From contig NZ_JCKI01000006.1 of NCBI RefSeq assembly GCF_000708265.2, positions 124,001-188,000 on the forward strand: DNA of 64,000 nt. The letters are read 5' to 3'. Below, piece after piece: positions 45,463 to 53,660 of this stretch. Under the pieces are notes generated by a model that made no database searches, was not told the DNA's origin, and saw only the letters and a list, made by a program, of their open reading frames with translations. Source of the DNA: Pedobacter sp. R20-19. GTDB lineage: Bacteria > Bacteroidota > Bacteroidia > Sphingobacteriales > Sphingobacteriaceae. Each line of letters opens with the position of its first letter. Position 1 is the first letter of the stretch. A program made the position numbers and the translations under genes.

Positions 45463-46338
45463 ATGCCGGAAAAAAGCAGGAAAAATATACCTACTAACTC
45501 AATGACTGACTATTTCAGCCAGGGCATTTCTATTGAAAGAATCAGCTTCGAAAAATCTGACTTTGAAACGGCAGAACTGTACGAAATAGCAAGAAATTCG
45601 CATCGAGACGAGGGACATACTTTTCATTTCATTGAAAAAGGGACTGTTGATATTGAAATAGATTTTCAAAAATATAAAATTACAGCACCTGCAGTTGTAT
45701 ATATGCATCCCAATCAAGTGCACCGCATTTTAGACTTCACGGATATGACCGTTTGTGCTTTATCAATTAACAATGAAAAATTAAATCCTGATTACCGTAA
45801 TTTTTTGGAAGAAATTGCACCTGCGAAGCCATTGTTGTTGACGGAAAATATACATACAGACATTTTTAAAACTTTTTCGCTTTGCCTAAACTTTTCAAAA
45901 CAAAAAAGCAATAAATTATATCACTTACTGTTAAAGGACGGTTGTAATACCTTAGTTGCTCTGCTGACTTCAGCATTTTTAAATCAAAATACACCATTAA
46001 ACAGCCTTCCAAGATTTGAGGTAATTGCTAAGTCTTTCAATCAACTTTTAGAGAGGAATTACCTTACACTCAAACGACCAGCTGCGTATGCCCGACAACT
46101 AAATGTTTCAACCCATTATTTGAATGAAAGCATAAAAAACGCCACAGGCTTATCCGTTTCGCAACAGATTCAAGAGCGAATTATTTTAGAAGCCAAGCGC
46201 TTACTGTATCATTCTGATAAATCTGTAAAAGAAATTGCTTTTGAATTGGGTTATGAAGACTATCCTTATTTTTCAAGGCTTTTCACTAAAGTTGTTGGTG
46301 TGACAGCTTTGACTTTTCGTAGCAAAAAGTACGATTAG
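45463..46338 (+). CDS. AraC-family transcriptional regulator
   Basis: A 291-residue regulator. The N-terminal half (about 20-150) is a cupin-like sensor (EGHTFHFIEKGTVDIEIDFQ, VVYMHPNQVHRI), and residues about 190-290 form the double helix-turn-helix (LKRPAAYARQLNVSTHYLNE, then KSVKEIAFELGYEDYPYFSRLF). The ligand is unknown. A flavin monooxygenase gene starts 81 bases later, and two TACGATTAGT direct repeats 21 bases apart straddle the end of this gene (46330-46360), which is the usual layout of an AraC-type activator site for the downstream gene. Confidence 0.92.
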   Translation: MPEKSRKNIPTNSMTDYFSQGISIERISFEKSDFETAELYEIARNSHRDEGHTFHFIEKGTVDIEIDFQKYKITAPAVVYMHPNQVHRILDFTDMTVCALSINNEKLNPDYRNFLEEIAPAKPLLLTENIHTDIFKTFSLCLNFSKQKSNKLYHLLLKDGCNTLVALLTSAFLNQNTPLNSLPRFEVIAKSFNQLLERNYLTLKRPAAYARQLNVSTHYLNESIKNATGLSVSQQIQERIILEAKRLLYHSDKSVKEIAFELGYEDYPYFSRLFTKVVGVTALTFRSKKYD

Positions 46339-46393
46339 TCCAATACCTACTACGATTAGTAACCTCCTGCCTTTATTCTACTCAATATCTTTG
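46330..46393 (+). promoter_or_regulatory. Direct-repeat operator and -7 box of the monooxygenase gene
   Basis: TACGATTAGT occurs at 46330-46339 and 46351-46360, exactly 21 bases apart, so both copies face the same side of the helix. TATCTTTG at 46386-46393 is a perfect TAnnTTTG -7 box 25 bases after the second repeat. The first repeat overlaps the last codons of the AraC gene. This is a strong candidate site for that regulator. Confidence 0.7.
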
Positions 46394-46419
46394 CATTGTC
46401 AATTTAAAAGAGTAAAAAA

Positions 46420-47535
46420 ATGGAACAAAATAAAAATGTACTTATATCAGGTGCAAGTTTTGCAGGCCTAACCACTGCGTACTGGATGAACAAAATGGGC
46501 TACAAAGTAACTATTGTAGAAGTGGGCAGTTATCTTAAAAAAGGAGGAACACCAGTAGATATAAAAGATAGTACCGTTGATATTGTAAAGCGAATGGGGC
46601 TTTTTGAACAGATAAAAGCGAACAGATTAACATTGGAAAAATGGGAGTTTAAAAATGCGGAAGATTTAACGGGACACAAAATGTTATTGAGACAGCCTGG
46701 TGAAGAAATGCCAGACGACGAGTTTGAAATAGAACGGGATACCTTATTGAATATGATGTACGAAACCGTTAAAGATGATGTGACCTTTATTTTCAACAAC
46801 AGCATTACAGCTTTAAATGAAACAGAAGATAGTATAGAAGCCACTTTCAAAGACGGCTCACAAAATCGATTCGAGTATATATTTGGTTGTGATGGCATGC
46901 ATTCAGTAGTACGCAGACTTTGGTTTGGGAACGAAGCAGAATATTCACATTTTTTAGGACAGTATTTTTCCATTGCTATTGTAAACAAATTATTAATAGA
47001 GGAAAGTACCTTGCAACTATATGCAGAACCAAATAAAGCTTTTATGCTTAATGCTTACAATGGTAAAACAGACATTGTTTTTACCTTCCGGCCAGAAAAA
47101 GAAATACCTTATGATTTCCGCAACCAAGAGCAAATAAAGAAAATAATTTATGACCAAATGCAGGGTATGAGCTGGAGAGTGTCTGAATTAAAAGAAGAAT
47201 TATTGAATTCAGATTCTTTGTACTTTGATAAGTTTTGCCAGATAAAAATGCCGTCGTGGACAAAAAGCAGAGTAGCATTAGTTGGTGATGCAGGTTATTG
47301 TGCTTCGCCAGCAGCAGGTATGGGTGGCTCGTTAGCCATCATTGGCGCAACAGCTTTGGTAGATGCTTTTGCAAAAAACAATGGTAATTTTGAATTGGCT
47401 TTTGCAGCTTACAATAAAGACTTACGCCCGTTTATAGAAGAAGTACAAGAAAGTGTAATCGGAAATTTAGAAGTCTTACTTCCACGAACTGAAGAAGCTG
47501 TTAGTAAACAATATGCAGAAGGTATTAGTTTTTAG
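46420..47535 (+). CDS. FAD-dependent monooxygenase (TetX/aromatic hydroxylase type)
   Basis: A 371-residue group A flavoprotein monooxygenase. The FAD-binding N-terminus is NVLISGASFAGLTTAYWMNK, the FGCDGMHSVVRRLWF stretch is the DG motif, and ALVGDAGYCASPAAGMGGSLAI is the GD motif that contacts the ribityl chain. Length and order fit FAD/NAD(P)H hydroxylases of the TetX-like group, which act on aromatics or drugs; tetracycline inactivation cannot be claimed from sequence alone. It is controlled by its own promoter (46386-46393), probably by the adjacent AraC regulator. Confidence 0.9.
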   Translation: MEQNKNVLISGASFAGLTTAYWMNKMGYKVTIVEVGSYLKKGGTPVDIKDSTVDIVKRMGLFEQIKANRLTLEKWEFKNAEDLTGHKMLLRQPGEEMPDDEFEIERDTLLNMMYETVKDDVTFIFNNSITALNETEDSIEATFKDGSQNRFEYIFGCDGMHSVVRRLWFGNEAEYSHFLGQYFSIAIVNKLLIEESTLQLYAEPNKAFMLNAYNGKTDIVFTFRPEKEIPYDFRNQEQIKKIIYDQMQGMSWRVSELKEELLNSDSLYFDKFCQIKMPSWTKSRVALVGDAGYCASPAAGMGGSLAIIGATALVDAFAKNNGNFELAFAAYNKDLRPFIEEVQESVIGNLEVLLPRTEEAVSKQYAEGISF

Positions 47536-47810
47536 AAGTATTTACGAAACAAAATTGTCGACAGAAAATGGCGAATGATAATAGGGATTCTTGCTAACAT
47601 GGACCTGACATACAAAGGTTCTAGTTCCATTTTCCAATTTGTGTTTAATATGAGGAGTAGGGTGAAGTGTTTAAATTTCTCCACTTCAGCAAATCATAAA
47701 TTTTTCAAATATCCTATAGCGTAAATGTGGATCTTAATCTTTTTGTAAGTGTATTTCTATTATTTTTAAACGGGTGAATTCGGTATGGAATTTAATTGAC
47801 ATCAGGAATT

Positions 47811-47844
47811 AAACCTTATCGGTTTTTTAAAACCTATAAGGTTT
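47811..47844. repeat. Near-copy of the AAACCTATAAGG palindrome
   Basis: Arms at 47811-47826 and 47829-47844 are complementary apart from one position; the right arm AAAACCTATAAGGTTT matches the corresponding arm of the palindrome at 31284-31316. It lies about 275 bases after the monooxygenase gene. Confidence 0.6.
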
Positions 47845-48094
47845 GGTAACTGTTAAAATCAGATTTGATCAAAATCCGGCTATCATTTGATATTTTAATG
47901 CTGATCGTTTATCGTTTTTTTAGCCTAATTAGATATACATTTGTTTTGTAATTGGTAGCGGAACTAAAAAAGCGATTTAATAAGCTGAAACAGGGTTAGC
48001 GGGTTATCAAAGAGTAGTCTACCCTGGTATTAAGTAATTGGCTTGAATCAATTTTATGGTTTTGCTAAACGGGAATTTTATTCCGGATAGTTTC

Positions 48095-48102
48095 TAGCTT
48101 TG
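48095..48102 (+). promoter_or_regulatory. -7 box of the HTCS gene
   Basis: TAGCTTTG matches TAnnTTTG at all defined positions and lies 62 bases before the ATG. No TTTG -33 element is found at the usual 19-21 base distance, so the promoter may be weak or activator-dependent. Confidence 0.4.
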
Positions 48103-48164
48103 CTCAGAAACTGCCATGCGAAAAAAAGAATATTCATTTAGACCAAATATTATCAGTTTTTACA

Positions 48165-51100
48165 ATGCTAAATCACTTTAAGGTTTTATTTCTTTTTGTT
48201 ACCTTTTTGGCATTTAATTTTAGTTTGTCTAATGCTCAAACACCTTTTGGTTCTCTTAAATATCTGGGTGTAGAAAATGGTTTATCAAATAATTCAGTCA
48301 ATTCATTGTATCTGGATCATTTTGGTTTTATGTGGATGGGTACTTATGATGGTTTAAATCGTTATGATGGTTACCATTTTAAAATTTTCAGGAGTGGTTG
48401 GGGAGATAAAAGTAATTTAGTTAATAACCACATCACAGTATTAAATGGCGATGGGAAGAACCGGATCTGGGTAGGCACTCAAAAAGGCATTTCTTACTAT
48501 GATTATGCCGATTCTAAATTTCATCAGTTACTATATCTCGAAAATAAAAAGCAAAAAGATATTAGCTATGCCATCAACGCCATTGCTGTAGCTCAAAATG
48601 CGGTATACATGGCAACAGATGAAAAGGGGTTGTTTGTATTGAAGAACAACCGTGAAAAGGCAGAAAGAATTGCTTTTAAAGGAAATAAGGATTTTACCGT
48701 AAAAGCCATTTGTACAGATGGGCAACAGCATCTCTGGGTTTTTATTAAAGATGCAGGTTTATGCCAGCTGGATATGAAAACCAATACCATTAGGCTAATT
48801 AATACAGATGTCCGTTCGGTAACCAGTGTCATTAAAGGCCTGGGTGAAGATATTTGGATTGGAACAGAAAGAGGACTATTTGTTTATCATACGCTGAATA
48901 AAAAGCTCGAAAAATGTAAACAATTGCCAGGAAATGAAAATATAATGCGCCTGATGCTGGATCGTCAGCATAAATTATGGCTGGCTACTGATGGTGGTGG
49001 CACTATTGTTTATGATTTAAAAAAGGAGGCGGTTAGTTATCTCTCCGCAGGAAGAGAAAAGGGATTGTTGAGCAGTAATTCTGTTGCACAGATTTATGAA
49101 GACCGGGAATCAAGAAAATGGATTGCAACGTTACGTGGCGGCATAAACATCATCGATCCAGAGCAAGGCCAATTCAAAACCATCAGGCGTAATCCGCTAA
49201 AAGCTAATTCGCTGATCAATAATTTTATTCTTTCTTTTAGTGAGGATAAGTACCATAACATCTGGATTGGTACTGATGGTGGAGGTTTGAGTGTTTGGAA
49301 CAGGAAGAAAGATACTTTTACCAATTACACGAAAACTGGTCATACGGGTGCTTTAAGCAGCAATTTTGTAACCAGCATTTTAAATGATGCAGATAACAAT
49401 ATCTGGGTGGCAACTTTTAGTGGTGGTATTGATCGGTTTGATCAGGCTAAGGGCAATTTTATTCATTATCGATGTCATAATTCAGTTAAAGGGGTTGATG
49501 AAGATAATCTCTGGAAACTGTACGAGGATCAACAGAAAAATATTTGGGCGGGTACCACAAAGGGAGGCGCACTTTACCGGTATAATAAGGCACTGGATAA
49601 ATTTGAACTTTTTGACCATCGCCTTAAAGATATTCATACCCTTTTTCAAGATAGTAAAGGACGTTTATGGGCTGGAAATTATAGCCAGATCATCAAGATT
49701 GATCCGGTAGGAAAAAAACATGAATATGTGAAGATAAATGCTGCTATTCGTGCCATACAGGAGGCTTCAGGTCATCAGATCTGGATTGGTACTGAAGGAG
49801 GAGGCTTACTGCTTTTTGATCCGGAAACTAAAAATATTAAGCGTTACCTGGAAAGTGATGGCTTGCCGAGTAATTCTATTTTAAATATTTTAAAAGATAA
49901 AGCTGGTAACTTGTGGTCGAGCACTTATAATGGCTTATCCAGGTTTGATGTGCAGCATAATACCTTTAAAAATTACTTTGCCAATGATGGTTTACAAAGC
50001 AACCAATTTAACTATAACGCGGCTTTAAAATTATCAAATGGCGATTTTTTGTTTGGTGGTATCGGAGGATTTAATCTTTTCTCGCCAGATAGCATCAAAA
50101 AGAATAAGCGAATACCTAAAATAATCCTCACAGATTTTAAAGTGAATAATATTTCGCTTGATCAGGATTCTACCTATCAGCATACATCGGTGGTTAACCT
50201 GGAAAAAATCTCCATTCCATACCAGTCGGCAGTCATTTCTGTTAACTATGCCGCTATTGAATTTTCATTTCAGGATCAGATTTCTTATGCCTATTACCTG
50301 GAGGGCTGGGACCGGAACTGGAACTATGTGAATAAATTAAGCACTGCATATTACTCCCGCTTAGATGCAGGAACCTATAAGCTGCATATTAAAAGTACGG
50401 ATACAGAAGGTGTTTGGGCTAATAACGAAAAGGTGATTACTATCGTTATTTTGCCATCCTGGTACCGTACCTGGTGGGCTTATATTATTTATTTACTTAT
50501 TGGTTCGGCATTGTTTTACCTCTTTCAAATCTATCGCAACCGCCAACGCAGGTTAAAACACGAAATAGAAAGTGCAAACCTTGAAATAGAACGGGAGAAA
50601 GATTTAAATGAGAAAAAACTTAATTTCTTTACCAATATCTCGCATGAACTCAGAACGCCACTTACCTTAATTGTAAACCCCATTAAGGATATTTTAAACC
50701 AGAAGGAAGCTGGCACGGAGAAAAATAACCTCAATGTGGTATACCGCAATTCCAGAAGGTTATTAAGTCTGGTTGATCAGCTCCTGCTTTTCAGGAAGAC
50801 GGAAAGTGAAAATGATGCCCTGAAAATTGTTAAGATTAACCTGTATAGTTTTGCTAAGGAGATTTTCCTGTGCTTTAATTATCTGGCTCAACAGCATCAC
50901 ATCCAATATACCTTTGAGTGTGAAGAGGAAGAATTATATATCTATGCTGATAAAGATAAAATGGAGATCGTTTTATTCAATTTATTATCTAATGCACTAA
51001 AATTCACGCCAAAGGGTGGTTATGTTAAATTGGGCATTCAGCAGGTAAATTGTAGTGTAAAAATAGAGGTGAGTGATAGTGGTCCGGGAATACCAGAACA

Positions 51101-52208
51101 TGTGGGTGAAAAGCTTTTTGATAAGTTTTATAAAGTGATGTCTAATGAATCACTTAAAATGGGTTTCGGTATCGGACTCTACCTGGCGAAGAATTTTGTG
51201 GAACTGCATCAGGGAAAAATAAGTTTTATTTCTCCTGGGGTAGGTACTGTCTTTTCAATTGAACTCCCAATAGGTGATGCTGGTAGAAACGAAGCCGGAA
51301 TGGCTTATCAAAGTGAGCTCACCTACGTAAATGAACTTATTGCACAAGAAGAAGATAACGAAGAGAAAAGTAACGACGAAAGTATTGGTAACCTGGAGCT
51401 GTTGATCTCTGATCTTCATACCATATTAATTATTGATGATAATGCGGAGATCATTGATTACATCAGGCAGATTTTTAAAGAAAACTTTAGGATTTATACC
51501 GCTGCTGATGGTTTGGAAGGATTTAGGTGTTGTAAAGAATACCTGCCTGATATTGTTATTTCTGATGTTAATATGGATGGGCTAAATGGAATTGAGCTGT
51601 GTAAGGCGATAAAGGAAGATTCTGCATTGAGCCATATTCCGGTGATTTTACTTACAGCTGATCCAAGCGCAGAAATTAAACTAAAAGGAATTGAGGTAGG
51701 GGCGTATGATTTTATCAGTAAGCCTTTTGATAAGGAACTTTTTACAGCGAAGATTAATGGAATTATTAAAAACCGAACCAATCTACAATCGTATTTCTTT
51801 AATGAAATTACCCTGAAATCTGATACCCATAAAGTTTCACAAGAGGATAAAGGCTTTCTGCAGAAGTGTATTACCATTATTGAAGACAACCTGATGGAAA
51901 ATAGTTTTAATGTGAAAATACTCGCTGCTGATTTGGGGATGAGTCATTCTAATCTTTATAAAAAAATAAAGGCAACATCAGGCCAGTCCATTAATAGTTT
52001 TATTCGTTTTATCAGGTTACGTAAAGCAGCAGAATTATTAATTAATACCAATCTAAATATTAACGAAGCAGCTTTTAGAGTTGGAATTAACGACACAAAA
52101 TATTTCAGGGAGCAATTTCAAAAACTTTTTAAGCTTACCCCATCCGAGTTTATTAAAAAACACCGCAAAAGCTTTAACAAATATTATAACATCAATGCTA
52201 CAGGATAA
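48165..52208 (+). CDS. Hybrid two-component system sensor/regulator (HTCS)
   Basis: A 1347-residue one-protein signalling system. After a signal (about residue 25, SNAQ) come the periplasmic two-propeller repeats of the Reg_prop type (repeated IWVGTxxG / WIGTEGGG blocks to about 650) and a Y_Y_Y domain (about 680-760), which bind a glycan fragment. A single membrane helix (about 770-790, WWAYIIYLLIGSALFYLF) leads to the HisKA domain (FFTNISHELRTPLT, His827), the ATPase (LFNLLSNALKFTPKGG, then GFGIGLYLAKNF), a receiver domain starting near 1085 with Asp1134 (DIVISDVNMDG), and a C-terminal AraC-type HTH (about 1240-1340). It lies just upstream of the enzyme operon it probably controls; a candidate operator is at 52230-52255. 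Confidence 0.95.
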   Translation: MLNHFKVLFLFVTFLAFNFSLSNAQTPFGSLKYLGVENGLSNNSVNSLYLDHFGFMWMGTYDGLNRYDGYHFKIFRSGWGDKSNLVNNHITVLNGDGKNRIWVGTQKGISYYDYADSKFHQLLYLENKKQKDISYAINAIAVAQNAVYMATDEKGLFVLKNNREKAERIAFKGNKDFTVKAICTDGQQHLWVFIKDAGLCQLDMKTNTIRLINTDVRSVTSVIKGLGEDIWIGTERGLFVYHTLNKKLEKCKQLPGNENIMRLMLDRQHKLWLATDGGGTIVYDLKKEAVSYLSAGREKGLLSSNSVAQIYEDRESRKWIATLRGGINIIDPEQGQFKTIRRNPLKANSLINNFILSFSEDKYHNIWIGTDGGGLSVWNRKKDTFTNYTKTGHTGALSSNFVTSILNDADNNIWVATFSGGIDRFDQAKGNFIHYRCHNSVKGVDEDNLWKLYEDQQKNIWAGTTKGGALYRYNKALDKFELFDHRLKDIHTLFQDSKGRLWAGNYSQIIKIDPVGKKHEYVKINAAIRAIQEASGHQIWIGTEGGGLLLFDPETKNIKRYLESDGLPSNSILNILKDKAGNLWSSTYNGLSRFDVQHNTFKNYFANDGLQSNQFNYNAALKLSNGDFLFGGIGGFNLFSPDSIKKNKRIPKIILTDFKVNNISLDQDSTYQHTSVVNLEKISIPYQSAVISVNYAAIEFSFQDQISYAYYLEGWDRNWNYVNKLSTAYYSRLDAGTYKLHIKSTDTEGVWANNEKVITIVILPSWYRTWWAYIIYLLIGSALFYLFQIYRNRQRRLKHEIESANLEIEREKDLNEKKLNFFTNISHELRTPLTLIVNPIKDILNQKEAGTEKNNLNVVYRNSRRLLSLVDQLLLFRKTESENDALKIVKINLYSFAKEIFLCFNYLAQQHHIQYTFECEEEELYIYADKDKMEIVLFNLLSNALKFTPKGGYVKLGIQQVNCSVKIEVSDSGPGIPEHVGEKLFDKFYKVMSNESLKMGFGIGLYLAKNFVELHQGKISFISPGVGTVFSIELPIGDAGRNEAGMAYQSELTYVNELIAQEEDNEEKSNDESIGNLELLISDLHTILIIDDNAEIIDYIRQIFKENFRIYTAADGLEGFRCCKEYLPDIVISDVNMDGLNGIELCKAIKEDSALSHIPVILLTADPSAEIKLKGIEVGAYDFISKPFDKELFTAKINGIIKNRTNLQSYFFNEITLKSDTHKVSQEDKGFLQKCITIIEDNLMENSFNVKILAADLGMSHSNLYKKIKATSGQSINSFIRFIRLRKAAELLINTNLNINEAAFRVGINDTKYFREQFQKLFKLTPSEFIKKHRKSFNKYYNINATG

Positions 52209-52229
52209 CAGGCAACATATCAAAATGCC

Positions 52230-52284
52230 CCCCCTAAAGTGTGATTTAACCCCCTGTTTAAATCCATAAATAATCGGTACTTTG
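52230..52284 (+). promoter_or_regulatory. Tandem CCCCT operator and -7 box of the enzyme operon
   Basis: Two CCCCCT elements start at 52230 and 52250, 20 bases apart, the first running into AAAG. TACTTTG at 52278-52284 is a -7-like box 22 bases after the second element. The same architecture (CCCCT at 60427 and 60448, TAATTTG at 60477) precedes the SusC gene of this locus. Direct repeats two turns apart fit the AraC-type output domain of the adjacent HTCS. If transcription starts near 52291, the ATGs at 52297 and 52300 lie too close, which favours 52327 as the start. Confidence 0.65.
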
Positions 52285-52326
52285 AACTTTAACCAAATGA
52301 TGAAAGTCGAGCAGTTTAATTTCCAA

Positions 52327-53649
52327 ATGCATTTACTGATTAAAAACACACTGATTATTGCGGTATGCTGTATGCTGAGTTTGGCTTGTGTAGCCCAGCG
52401 TAATATCAGTACCATTGCAACTAATGGCTGGTCTAACAATTCTGTTAATACGGTAATTTTCAGGAAAAATGCTTTGGTTAGTTTTCGTCACATTCAATAT
52501 GCAGCATATTATGATGCGGATCAATTTTTAGTGCTTGCCAAAAGGAAACTGAATTCTCCAACCTGGGAAACTTTAAGAACCTCTTATAAAGGTGATGCAG
52601 CCGATGCACATAAATCCATCAGTATTATGGTAGATGGAGATGGAATTTTACATGTGGCATGGAGCCAGCATAACAATGCCTTAAATTATGCGCATGCGCT
52701 AAGTGCAGGCAGCCTGGTTTTAACTGAGAAAAAACCGATGTTGGCTGATCAGGAGGGCAAGGTGAGTTATCCCGAATTTTATAAACTGGCTAATGGCGAT
52801 TTATTATTCTTTTATCGGGATGGAGGATCTGGTAACGGCAATCTGGTGATTAATCGCTATGCGATAAAAACAAAAAAATGGAGCAGAATCCAGAATAATC
52901 TAATTGATGGCGAAGGGCATAGAAATGCCTATTGGCAGGTTGCAATCGATAAAAAAGGCGTAATCCATATTTCATGGGTGTGGCGTGAAAACCCTGATGT
53001 GGCCAGCAACCACGATTTATGTTATGCGAAATCTGCCGATGGCGGGGTCACCTGGCAAAAATCTGATGGTGCACCTTATCAATTGCCTATTCATGCGGGT
53101 AATGCCGAATATGCCTTAAAAATTCCGCAAAAAAGTGAGCTCATTAATCAGACTTCTATGTTTGCAGATGCCAATGGCAAAGTGTTTATAGCAAGTTATT
53201 GGCGTGAGGAGGGTGAAAGCATTCCGCAATATCATCTGGTTTATAAAACTGATGACGATTGGAAAGTACATCACTTAAATTTTAGAAAAACCGCATTCAG
53301 TTTGAGTGGTGGTGGAACCAAGCAGATTCCCATCGCCAGGCCCCAGATTATCGTGTGGAAAAAAGGGAAAAGTTATGCTGCGGGCCTGATCTTTAGAGAC
53401 AAAGAAAGGGGAAGTAAAGCTTCAATTGCCTTGAATAACGATCTGCAAACAAAGAACTGGACAATAGCGGATTTAACGGCCCAAAGTGTTGGCGATTGGG
53501 AGCCCAGTTATGATACCGAATTGTGGAAAAATAGAAAAGTGTTAAGTTTGTTTTTGCAGGATGTAAAACAGATAGACGGCGAAGGAAAAGCCAGTCAGCA
53601 ACCTACTGCCGTTCAGGTATTGAATTGGGAACCTAAAAAAAATGATTAA
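52327..53649 (+). CDS. BNR_4-family seven-bladed propeller protein (putative uronate-acting lyase/glycosidase)
   Basis: A secreted 440-residue protein. The ATG at 52327 gives a normal signal (HLLIKNTLIIAVCCMLSLAC) and fits the promoter; the frame extends upstream only through poorer starts. The rest is a BNR_4-type propeller: DAHKSISIMVDGDGILHVAW (His95, His109), SQHNNALNYAH, YPEFYKLANGDLLFFYRDGG, HRNAYWQVAIDKKGVIHISW. BNR_4 proteins include ulvan lyases (PL24/PL25) and GH145, which act at rhamnose-glucuronate bonds; several His and Arg/Tyr positions of that active site appear to be present. Followed after 11 bases by GH43 and then GH105, which would take unsaturated uronates. Lyase activity is inferred. 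Confidence 0.75.
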   Translation: MHLLIKNTLIIAVCCMLSLACVAQRNISTIATNGWSNNSVNTVIFRKNALVSFRHIQYAAYYDADQFLVLAKRKLNSPTWETLRTSYKGDAADAHKSISIMVDGDGILHVAWSQHNNALNYAHALSAGSLVLTEKKPMLADQEGKVSYPEFYKLANGDLLFFYRDGGSGNGNLVINRYAIKTKKWSRIQNNLIDGEGHRNAYWQVAIDKKGVIHISWVWRENPDVASNHDLCYAKSADGGVTWQKSDGAPYQLPIHAGNAEYALKIPQKSELINQTSMFADANGKVFIASYWREEGESIPQYHLVYKTDDDWKVHHLNFRKTAFSLSGGGTKQIPIARPQIIVWKKGKSYAAGLIFRDKERGSKASIALNNDLQTKNWTIADLTAQSVGDWEPSYDTELWKNRKVLSLFLQDVKQIDGEGKASQQPTAVQVLNWEPKKND

Positions 53650-53660
53650 GTAAAATTGAT

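Larger units (their letters stand above)
47536..48164. other. Intergenic region before the HTCS gene
   Basis: About 630 AT-rich bases without a gene. It contains a near-palindrome at 47811-47844 that is a relative of the one after azoR, and a perfect -7 box TAGCTTTG at 48095-48102, 62 bases before the HTCS start. The sequence CTATAGCGTAAAT at about 47714-47726 also occurs at about 35778-35790. Confidence 0.45.

Noticed and set aside
46420..47535. Calling the monooxygenase a tetracycline-inactivating TetX
   Set aside because: General group A flavoprotein motifs are shared with many hydroxylases; nothing in the sequence decides the substrate.
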